DNA from: Acidimicrobiales bacterium
Lineage (GTDB): Bacteria; Actinomycetota; Acidimicrobiia; Acidimicrobiales; RAAP-2
Direction: 5' to 3'
Assembly (NCBI GenBank): GCA_017883105.1
Contig: JADGOF010000031.1
Location: 1 to 12,460 of the forward strand
DNA length: 12,460 nucleotides
Every line of letters begins with the position of its first letter. Position 1 is the stretch's first letter. A program made the position numbers and the translations under genes. This document shows, one piece after another, positions 8,201 to 12,460 of the stretch. The notes below the pieces were generated by a model. The model was given only the letters and a program-made list of their open reading frames with translations, did no database searches and was not told where the DNA came from.

Positions 8201-8742
8201 ACGACGAAGCTCGCCGGGCTGGTCCCGATACGGCTCATCACGTTCGCCTCGTCGGCGGTCCCGGCCCCCCAGTCGCCGAGGACAGCGAACGAGAACGACG
8301 AGCCGGGCGCCGCAGCCGTCTTCACTTGTGGTGACGGATCAGCGGCGAGCAGGTCGGCCCCGCCGAGCTGGATTCGGTAGCAGTAGGTGCCAGGGCCGGG
8401 GAACAGGAGGGACGCCGTCCACTGGTACTCGCTCATCGAGCCGACGGCGATTGCCACCTTGGTCGCGGTCACCGGACTCGAAGGTGTGCACAGCCCGTTG
8501 GTCACCACTCCCCACGTCACCGTGCCCGCGCTCTGCGAGCGATCGGTCGCCCAGTTGACCGTGGCGGAGTTGCCCACCACTTCGCTTACGTACGGATACC
8601 GACGCAGCGAGGACGCGTAGGCCCACGCTGAAGCTGACGGCCAGGCCATGGCCGCCAACGCCGCCAGGGTGAGCAGGACGACGGCGTAACGCCAGGCCCG
8701 ATCAGATCGAAGGATTCCCGCGGGCCGTAGTGATGCTTGCAT
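5242..8742 (-). CDS. Secreted purple-acid-phosphatase-like metallophosphoesterase with Ig/FN3 and duplicated C-terminal modules
   Basis: About 1,166 residues. I chose the ATG at 8742 because AGAGG lies seven bases upstream and a signal peptide follows directly (RSDRAWR, then a hydrophobic run ending near PSASAWA, residue 41); the frame is open to 8847, but that part looks non-coding. Order: N-terminal FN3-like domain (about 45-145), as in purple acid phosphatases; metallophosphatase domain (about 150-465) with GDWG (D157), GDNE (D185), GNH (N224), LHYPLH (H334) and GHAHQYER (H372, H374); Ig-like region (about 475-550); FN3 (about 555-640); a roughly 200-residue module (647-845); an Ig-like spacer (about 855-955); and a second copy of that module (957-1162). 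The Tyr of the purple-phosphatase GDxxY motif and the Glu of GNHE are replaced, so I call it PAP-like only. There is no LPXTG or C-terminal anchor, so it is probably released or loosely cell-bound. Likely job: hydrolysis of extracellular phosphate esters; substrate unknown. Confidence 0.93.
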   Translation of the reverse strand: MQASLRPAGILRSDRAWRYAVVLLTLAALAAMAWPSASAWAYASSLRRYPYVSEVVGNSATVNWATDRSQSAGTVTWGVVTNGLCTPSSPVTATKVAIAVGSMSEYQWTASLLFPGPGTYCYRIQLGGADLLAADPSPQVKTAAAPGSSFSFAVLGDWGAGTADEANVMSRIGTSPASFVVSTGDNEQNAGSETQYGDLTQGNVFPPQYLPKVGSRPFFAAEGNHGFTVNLPYLQNFPAPTATQTSGGRHSQESYCCISTQSGAQNYPSSWYAFNWGSARFYVLEAAWADNQGGYLAHWNGPVSGCGPCGAELQWLRADLAANAGTPVKFAFLHYPLHADSSSQGSDTYLDGPSGLEGLLANNNVGIAFNGHAHQYERNYPQIPGKPLVSYVTGGGGAQLGSISGCSAFDAYALGSGSSCRAPKPASNANVFEFLLVTVNGGQVTVTPTDSTGRTFDEQTYTFATGPSAPDTVIDSAPSGFTASTSATVAFHSSPVGATFTCRFDGAADTACTSPISYTGLAAGPHTFAVAASTSSGTDPTPAVAGWTVDTSPPSTPTDLTEAAASIDEVDLSWTGSSDNTGVAGYDISRDGTPIASTSGPATTYRDSTVAPSTTYRYAVAARDGAGNTSPVSTTFSVTTPAGSAAPALVQTAGSSTTTVTFPTPTTPGDLLVLSSGVFTGTSKPITAVNDGKNTWTRVGAYAVSGANSDGELWYAPNAASVGSVTVTTGATTVALRLQEFSGVATTSPLDRSTGAAASSRTATSGQVTPTTPGDLAVGFIAGHANTEVIASTTPGYAMQPQQTTTSPSATSVASGYQVLGAVGAQTFSGSFPVAMYWAAGLALFKSASPPAPNDFSLAAVPGSLTVAAGSATTATISTAVTSGGAQSVALSATGAPAGTTVSFNPSSINSGQGATMIVTTLTSTPAGTSPVTVTGTGASAVHSTPVSLTVTNGSTPLLVQSTGATESSAATSLTGTFPSTTTPGGLLVLSASEYTGATNHITAVTDSAGNTWALIGAFDVAGHYSNGEMWYSTNAASARTVTVHMASAASIAFGVQEFSGIATTNPLDVSAGSSSTGTAASSGSAALTVPNELAVGFIAGHGNIQPISVTTPGYAVQPQQTTTGTVTTVTTGYQLLGAPSTQSFSGTFASAMYWAAGIAFFRPAS
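5257..5874 (-). repeat. Intragenic duplicated module, copy 2 (C-terminal)
   Basis: This encodes residues 957-1162 of the phosphoesterase. It repeats, in the same order, the landmarks of copy 1: ITAVTDSAGNTW, GEMWYSTNAAS, VQEFSGIATTNPLD, LAVGFIAGHGN, TTPGYAVQPQQTTT, GYQLLGA, TQSFSGTF and AMYWAAGIAFF. It is clearly homologous to but diverged from copy 1, so the duplication is not recent. Confidence 0.9.
6208..6804 (-). repeat. Intragenic duplicated module, copy 1
   Basis: This encodes residues 647-845 of the phosphoesterase, with landmarks ITAVNDGKNTW, GELWYAPNAAS, LQEFSGVATTSPLD, LAVGFIAGHAN, TTPGYAMQPQQTTT, GYQVLGA, AQTFSGSF and AMYWAAGLALF. The alternating hydrophobic pattern suggests an all-beta, probably jelly-roll-like domain. 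An Ig-like stretch of about 110 residues separates it from copy 2. Confidence 0.9.
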
Positions 8743-8749
8743 GGTCCCA

Positions 8750-8754
8750 CCTCT
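8750..8754 (-). promoter_or_regulatory. Ribosome binding site of the phosphoesterase
   Basis: AGAGG (within AGAGGTGGG) stands seven bases before the ATG at 8742. It supports this start over the in-frame codon at 8847, because it places the signal peptide at the N-terminus. Confidence 0.6.
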
Positions 8755-8923
8755 CTGTGGCCCTGCCCCGGCCGATGTGTCGGACAACCCCCAACCAGGC
8801 CGCCCACCTTTCCTAGTCACCGTTCGCTCGGGAGCCACGAGGCCCAAAGTCCGGCGAACCGATCCCGATCACCAAGGCCCTTCCGCTCTGCAATCACCGT
8901 AGGAACTTCAGCGGAACGGGAGT

Positions 8924-8942
8924 AGGGCCAAAGGTCCCCGGT
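8924..8942 (-). promoter_or_regulatory. DosR/DevR-like box, copy A
   Basis: On the minus strand this reads ACCGGGGACCTTTGGCCCT, an imperfect palindrome around GGGACC-TTT-GGCCC. The core agrees with the mycobacterial DosR (DevR) box core GGGAC-N4-GNCCC. It lies about 180-200 bases upstream of the phosphoesterase ATG and is exactly repeated at 9397-9415. No DosR-type regulator gene is in the window, so function is inferred from the match and the repetition. Confidence 0.45.
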
Positions 8943-9125
8943 CCGGTCCGTTCGTCAGTTCGGCGTGTTCGGCTCCTGTGATCCCGCGCGCAGGTATCGC
9001 ACGATGTGGCCGTGAGTACGACTGCATGCGCGCTGCATCCTTGGTGACGACCTGAGTCGCTGTCTTGCAGTGGCGGGAGAACCGCATCCGCACCTGCCCG
9101 GCGAAGGAATGGAGGCTGGGCGCAG

Positions 9126-9135
9126 CAAAGGTCCC
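9126..9135 (-). promoter_or_regulatory. Partial copy of the DosR-like element
   Basis: On the minus strand GGGACCTTTG is followed by CTGC instead of GCCC, so only the left half and centre of the element are kept. It may be a weak half-site or chance. Confidence 0.2.
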
Positions 9136-9396
9136 GTAGGTCAGGGGGACGCTGAAACTCCTGAGTGCCTTGTTCGGGGAGCTGAACGTCACCGTGCCGG
9201 GGTTGGAGTTGGTAAGGAACGGGCCGCCCGCCTCGCCCCCGCACTGCCAACCATCAAGGACTTGCGAGCCCTCTGCTTGCCCATTCTTTCCGCCTCCCGC
9301 CCCGGCCGCGAGTCCACACGTACGCGCTCCCTCATCCGCTGCTCAAACCGTGTCGGCCCGTCCATTTCATGATGTGAAAGCGCACTGCGCGCCGCC

Positions 9397-9415
9397 AGGG
9401 CCAAAGGTCCCCGGT
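9397..9415 (-). promoter_or_regulatory. DosR/DevR-like box, copy B
   Basis: The same 19 bases as at 8924-8942, in the same orientation and 473 bases away; the flanks differ outside the 19 bases. No supportable gene starts close to it on the minus strand, so it may serve a gene I could not recognise or be a distal site for the phosphoesterase promoter. Confidence 0.4.
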
Positions 9416-9456
9416 GAAGGCCACGACCGAAGACGGGCCGGTTGACCGAGAGGCTG

Positions 9457-9484
9457 CCGCAAAGGGACGTCTGCCCCTTTGCGG
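9457..9484. repeat. Perfect 10-bp inverted repeat
   Basis: CCGCAAAGGG and CCCTTTGCGG flank an 8-base loop (9467-9474), giving a strong hairpin on either strand. There is no U-tract on either side, so a classic intrinsic terminator is not supported. It lies about 200 bases downstream of the Pro tRNA (minus strand) and could end or process that transcript, or bind a protein dimer. Confidence 0.6.
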
Positions 9485-9496
9485 AGCAACTGCTCC
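9483..9496. repeat. Short inverted repeat abutting the 10-bp hairpin
   Basis: GGAGCA and TGCTCC are separated by two bases (AC). It shares its first two bases with the right arm of the preceding hairpin, so the two structures would exclude each other or stack. The function is unknown. Confidence 0.4.
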
Positions 9497-9680
9497 CGCC
9501 AAGACAGGACGAGTGGGTGAGATCCAGTCAGTGGGGCGACAGGTTGTGGTTCGGGCCTGGGTGGAGTCGATCGGCCCTGGCCCTGGTGTCGAGAACGGTG
9601 ACCCGTCTGAGCACCGCCACTGCGGTCTCGGCCTCGAGGGTCGAACCGCCCTTGGTGCGGCCTTCTGCACTGGACCGTAT

Positions 9681-9757
9681 TGGTCGGGTAGGCGGGATTT
9701 GAACCCGCGACCTCCTGCTCCCAAAGCAGGCGCGCTGCCAAGCTGCGCTACTACCCG
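9681..9757 (-). tRNA. tRNA-Pro (anticodon TGG)
   Basis: 77 bases including an encoded CCA end. The 7-bp acceptor stem (CGGGTAG with CTACCCG) is perfect. The D-arm has GCGC stems around AGCTTGGCA. The anticodon stem CCTGC/GCAGG holds the loop TTTGGGA with anticodon TGG (9721-9723 on the plus strand). The T-arm is GCGGG-TTCAAAT-CCCGC, and the discriminator base is A. This is a normal cloverleaf resembling bacterial Pro tRNAs. It is divergent from the ppx-like gene. I see no integrase or attachment-site duplication next to it. Confidence 0.97.
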
Positions 9758-9849
9758 TTCCCTCGGTTTCCCCGTCCGACCCAGCACAGCGTAGGCGACC
9801 TGATGACCAACGTTCCCCGCACCCCGCGGCACCAGATAGCGTCACGCCG

Positions 9850-10827
9850 ATGCCAACCGTCCGGGTAGCCGTCTTCGACTTGGGGAGTAGCTCGTTCCAT
9901 CTGATGGTGGTCGACGCATCCCGGGACGCCCGGCTGACCCCGGTGCTGCGCCGCCGGTCGTTCCTCCATCTTGGTACCGAGGTGGCCCGCACCGGCAGCG
10001 TGCCTGCCGACCGGGCCGCCTCTGCGGTCCGCACGGTCCGGCGGCTGCACGCCGCTGCCGAGGAGTCCGGTGCCGACGTGGTGGTGGCGATGGCCACCGC
10101 CGCCCTCCGGGATGCCGACAACGGCTCCCGCCTCCTCCTCCGGCTGGAGCGGGTGCTCGGAAGTCCGATCCGGCTGCTGACCGGGGAAGAGGAGGCCCGC
10201 CTGTGTTTCCTGGGTCAGCGAGCCGGCGTGTGGGTGGGTCGTGAACCGGTGCTGGGACTGGATCTCGGGGGCGGGAGCCTTGAAGCCGGCATCGGGACCA
10301 TCGATGAGGTGGAGTCCGTGGCCAGTGTGGCCCTCGGGACGGCCCGGCTCCGCGGGGAGCTTGGCACCGGCGAACGGTTGACACCTGCCGATCGTGAAGC
10401 GATCGCCGAGGTGGCGCTCAACCGGGCCGAGCCGATCCGGGCCATGTTGGCCCGGAACCCGAGGGCGGGGTCGCGGGTGATCGCCAGCGGTGGCACCGTC
10501 CGGGCCCTTGCCCGACTGGCCATGGGACTGCACCGGCCTCCGCCGGCGTCCGCGTCGTCGTTGCAGGTCAACCAGGTGGAGCTGCCGGCGGGGCAGCTGG
10601 GGGAGTTGGCCGATCGGCTGTCCACTCTCGACCTCGATGCCCGACTGGCGCTGCCCGGGGTGCAGGTCCGGCGGGCACCCCTTCTGCCCATCGGTGCCCT
10701 GGTGTTGTCGACCCTGGTCGAAAAGCTGGGCCTCCAGGGCCTCGTGGTCAGCGAGTGGGGGCTACGAGAGGGCGCCGTCATCGACGGGCTCTCGCTGCGA
10801 ACCGAACCGAAGTCGGTGGTCGGCTAA
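9850..10827 (+). CDS. Ppx/GppA-family exopolyphosphatase or pppGpp phosphohydrolase
   Basis: 325 residues of the ASKHA-fold Ppx/GppA family, which removes terminal phosphate from inorganic polyphosphate or converts pppGpp to ppGpp. Visible motifs are the first phosphate loop FDLGSSSFHLMV (residues 9-20), the TAALRDADNG segment (83-92), the catalytic-glutamate region LTGEEEARL (110-118), the second phosphate loop LDLGGGSLE (137-145), ASGGT (212-216) and a C-terminal EWGLREGAV. It consists only of the two-lobed core, much shorter than E. coli Ppx (about 513 residues), and matches the short actinobacterial form found as two paralogues in mycobacteria. The usual GSNS in loop 1 is GSSS here. The start is the ATG at 9850; no Shine-Dalgarno sequence precedes it, so it may be leaderless. 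It is convergent with the DUF5679 gene. Which substrate it prefers cannot be told from sequence. Confidence 0.93.
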   Translation: MPTVRVAVFDLGSSSFHLMVVDASRDARLTPVLRRRSFLHLGTEVARTGSVPADRAASAVRTVRRLHAAAEESGADVVVAMATAALRDADNGSRLLLRLERVLGSPIRLLTGEEEARLCFLGQRAGVWVGREPVLGLDLGGGSLEAGIGTIDEVESVASVALGTARLRGELGTGERLTPADREAIAEVALNRAEPIRAMLARNPRAGSRVIASGGTVRALARLAMGLHRPPPASASSLQVNQVELPAGQLGELADRLSTLDLDARLALPGVQVRRAPLLPIGALVLSTLVEKLGLQGLVVSEWGLREGAVIDGLSLRTEPKSVVG

Positions 10828-10829
10828 GG

Positions 10830-10847
10830 AGGGACGGCGCCGTCCCT
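10830..10847. terminator. 18-bp perfect palindrome between convergent genes
   Basis: AGGGACGGCGCCGTCCCT fills most of the 27-base gap between the ppx-like stop and the DUF5679 stop. It can fold as a 7-bp stem with a GCGC loop on both transcripts, so a bidirectional terminator is the simplest reading. Neither side has a U-run. Confidence 0.5.
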
Positions 10848-10854
10848 GGCGGCG

Positions 10855-11007
10855 TCAGGCCTTCTTGCCGAGGATCCGGTTCATCCCCGTGCCGCAGATC
10901 GGGCACTTGCCCTTGGCGGAGCGACGTCCGTTGGCCATCTCGACCTCTTCCCCGTCGAACTCCCGTTTCTCACGGCACTTCACGCAGTATCCCTCGTACA
11001 TCGCCAT
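10855..11007 (-). CDS. DUF5679-type small zinc-ribbon protein
   Basis: A 50-residue protein. Two CxxC knuckles, YCVKC (C8, C11) and CPIC (C35, C38), are separated by a basic and acidic stretch with the conserved-looking MANGRRSAKGKC segment; the C-terminus is basic (ILGKKA). This matches the DUF5679 family of tiny actinobacterial proteins, and one zinc ion bound by the four cysteines is expected. Its function is not known; nucleic-acid or ribosome association is a guess from size and charge. The start is firm: a perfect AGGAGG is placed four bases before the ATG. It is convergent with the ppx-like gene and has its own upstream region (11008-11149). Confidence 0.9.
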   Translation of the reverse strand: MAMYEGYCVKCREKREFDGEEVEMANGRRSAKGKCPICGTGMNRILGKKA

Positions 11008-11011
11008 GGTT

Positions 11012-11017
11012 CCTCCT
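11012..11017 (-). promoter_or_regulatory. Consensus ribosome binding site of the DUF5679 gene
   Basis: AGGAGG followed by AACC and ATG on the minus strand. It is the strongest Shine-Dalgarno sequence in the window, implying efficient translation of this small protein. Confidence 0.75.
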
Positions 11018-11029
11018 CATGATTCGAGT

Positions 11030-11047
11030 GGTGGTCATCCGACCACC
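11030..11047 (-). repeat. Hairpin upstream of the DUF5679 gene
   Basis: GGTGGTC and GACCACC form a 7-bp stem with a 4-base loop, 23 bases before the DUF5679 ATG. It lies in the probable leader or promoter and could be an operator or an mRNA-stabilising structure. Confidence 0.35.
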
Positions 11048-11149
11048 GGACGATCCGAACGTATCGGTCCGGGTGCGGCGAATGGGGGATAGGCGACCCA
11101 ATCGCTAGCTGGAGTTAGCAAGAGGCGGCCGTGCACAGGTGGCGGACGG

Positions 11150-12460
11150 TCAGTCCATCTCGTAGTCGTCGTCGGCCGGTTGATCGGTTGCCGTGACGTT
11201 TGCCATCATTCGTTCGAGGTCGTCGGGCGGCAACGGCGGGCTGAAGAAGAACCCCTGTGCGGTGGTGCAGCCCCGCTGCAGGAGCACCCGGCTCTGGAGT
11301 GATGTCTCGACACCTTCGGCCATGCAGGCCAGGCCCAGCCGGTCGGCCATGGAGATGATTGCCGAGACCAGTGCGTTGTTGTCGCCGTCAGGGCCCAGCA
11401 CCTGGACGAACGACTGGTCGATCTTCAGGGTGCTCACCGGAAACGACCCGATGCGACTCAGGGACGAGTTCCCGGTTCCGAAGTCGTCGATGGTGAACCG
11501 CACCCCGAGTCGCCGCAATCTTTCGATGTTGTCGCGGGCCGGTCCCACCTTGTCGAGCACCACCCGTTCGGTGATCTCGAGTTCGAGCCAGCTCGGGTCG
11601 ATGCCGGCCTCTTCGAGCGTCCGGTCGATGTTGTCGAAGAAGTCCGGATTGGAGAGGTCCCGGGACGCCAGGTTCACCGAGAGGCGGAACGGCTCCAAGC
11701 CGTGATCTAGCCAGATGCGGGCCTGCCGGCAGGTCTCCTCGAGCACCCAAGTGTCGAGTGCGACGATGACGTCGCTCCGCTCGGCCAGCGAGATGAACGA
11801 CGGGGGCTCGAGGATGCCCAACGTGGGGTGGTCCCAACGGATGAGGGCCTCTACGCCGACCACCTCGGAGGTGCGGAGGTCGATGTAGGGCTGGTACAGC
11901 ACGAAGAACTCGTGGTTGTCGAGGGCGTGCACGAGGTCCGCATAGAGGGTGCGGTCGTCGACGGCAGGTCGTCCTGACGGATTGTCGATCGCCGCGCTGG
12001 TGAACATCTGGAACGCATTCCGGCCCCTGTCCTTGGCCCGGTACATCGCCTCGTCCGCCCGGTTGAGGAGATCGTCGTAGGAGTCGCCGTGCTCGGGGGC
12101 GATGGCGATCCCGATGGAAGCAGAGGCCTCCACCTCTTCGCCGAACACGATGAACGGTGCAGTGATCGCCTCCAGCGTCCGCTGAGCCAATTGGTCGATG
12201 GCCAACTGGTCGGCCAGGCCGGGCAACAGGATGGCGAACTCGTCACCGCCGACTCGGGCCACCGTGTCCTGGCTGCGGACGGTGTCCACCAGGCGTTCGC
12301 CCACCTGCTGGATGAGATCATCCCCGGCCGCGTGACCGAAGGTGTCGTTGACGGTCTTGAAGTGGTCGAGGTCGACGAAGAACATGCAGACGGGCTCGCC
12401 GACCCGGCGGGACCGGACCAGCTCCTGTTCGACCCGGTCCTCGAACAGGCGACGATTGGG
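11150..12460 (-). CDS. GGDEF-EAL cyclic-di-GMP turnover protein (N-terminus beyond window)
   Basis: 436 residues are visible; the frame stays open to the right edge, so any sensor region is missing. The window begins inside the GGDEF domain at PNRRLFEDRVEQEL, the usual segment after the DxLTGL motif. Then come FFVDLDHFKTVND (metal and substrate site), RSQD (an intact RxxD inhibitory site, five residues before the motif) and VGGDEF. The EAL domain has every catalytic signature: VGVEAL, VNLASRD, LEITER, IDDFGTGNSSL, LKIDQSF, AEGVET and TAQGFFF. Both cyclase and phosphodiesterase activity are therefore possible, with product inhibition of the cyclase likely. The C-terminus ends in an acidic tail (QPADDDYEMD). 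It differs from the PAS-GGDEF-EAL protein at 3286-4995 in loops and in the I-site, so it is a paralogue rather than a recent copy. The 142 bases downstream hold the DUF5679 leader and no other gene. Confidence 0.95.
   Translation of the reverse strand, partial: PNRRLFEDRVEQELVRSRRVGEPVCMFFVDLDHFKTVNDTFGHAAGDDLIQQVGERLVDTVRSQDTVARVGGDEFAILLPGLADQLAIDQLAQRTLEAITAPFIVFGEEVEASASIGIAIAPEHGDSYDDLLNRADEAMYRAKDRGRNAFQMFTSAAIDNPSGRPAVDDRTLYADLVHALDNHEFFVLYQPYIDLRTSEVVGVEALIRWDHPTLGILEPPSFISLAERSDVIVALDTWVLEETCRQARIWLDHGLEPFRLSVNLASRDLSNPDFFDNIDRTLEEAGIDPSWLELEITERVVLDKVGPARDNIERLRRLGVRFTIDDFGTGNSSLSRIGSFPVSTLKIDQSFVQVLGPDGDNNALVSAIISMADRLGLACMAEGVETSLQSRVLLQRGCTTAQGFFFSPPLPPDDLERMMANVTATDQPADDDYEMD

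Larger units (their letters stand above)
8743..9680. other. Long spacer without a supportable gene
   Basis: About 940 bases between the phosphoesterase start and the Pro tRNA. Several overlapping frames are open on both strands, as expected at this GC content, and none shows a recognised domain with a good start. The least poor is a minus-strand frame (about 9336 to 8908) with coding-like third positions in its middle (about 9210-9060, including PGTVTFSSPNKALRSFSVP). It lacks a good start, and its tail looks random, so it may be a decayed gene fragment. The spacer does hold three copies of a GGGACCTTTG-type element and a strong inverted repeat, listed separately. Confidence 0.5.

Noticed and set aside
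9681..9757. tRNA as an integration site for a mobile element
   Set aside because: There is no integrase and no repeat of the tRNA 3' end within the window.
9332..9832. Open frames on both strands across the tRNA
   Set aside because: They run through a perfect tRNA-Pro cloverleaf, and their products have no domain.
10830..10847. Palindrome as a third DosR-like box
   Set aside because: GGGAC and GTCCC are six bases apart instead of four and lie between gene ends, not upstream of a gene.

Overview
The window is GC-rich, with coding reading frames dominated by G or C at third positions. It carries a Pro tRNA with an encoded CCA, a DUF5679 zinc-ribbon gene, a short actinobacterial-type Ppx/GppA gene and DosR/DevR-like boxes. 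Together these point to an actinomycetote, possibly Acidimicrobiia. That placement is inference; no rRNA or other taxonomic marker is present.

Layout, left to right. (1) Minus strand 1-1859: a lipoprotein-like protein with a Kelch-type propeller followed by an NHL/PQQ-like propeller. It starts with GTG and runs off the left edge. (2) Minus 1974-3032: an MBL-fold metallohydrolase, co-directional with and upstream of (1). (3) Plus 3286-4995: a complete PAS-GGDEF-EAL protein, divergent from (2). (4) Minus 5242-8742: a secreted metallophosphoesterase of about 1,166 residues, with Ig/FN3-like domains and a duplicated module of about 200 residues in its C-terminal half. (5) About 940 bases (8743-9680) with no gene I can support. 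They hold a repeated 19-base DosR/DevR-like box, a third partial copy, and a perfect 10-bp hairpin. (6) Minus 9681-9757: tRNA-Pro(TGG). (7) Plus 9850-10827: a Ppx/GppA-family phosphatase. (8) Minus 10855-11007: a 50-residue DUF5679 four-cysteine protein, convergent with ppx across an 18-bp palindrome. (9) Minus 11150-12460: a second GGDEF-EAL protein, cut by the right edge.

The genes do not form one obvious operon. Themes are second-messenger and phosphate metabolism (two hybrid cyclic-di-GMP enzymes, Ppx/GppA, a secreted phosphoesterase) and cell-surface or exported beta-rich proteins. The two GGDEF-EAL proteins differ at the product-inhibition site: RxxD is absent in the first and present in the second. 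I found no CRISPR array, transposase, phage gene, toxin-antitoxin pair or convincing new multi-gene system. The most useful leads are the DosR-like boxes upstream of the secreted phosphoesterase and that protein's duplicated C-terminal module.
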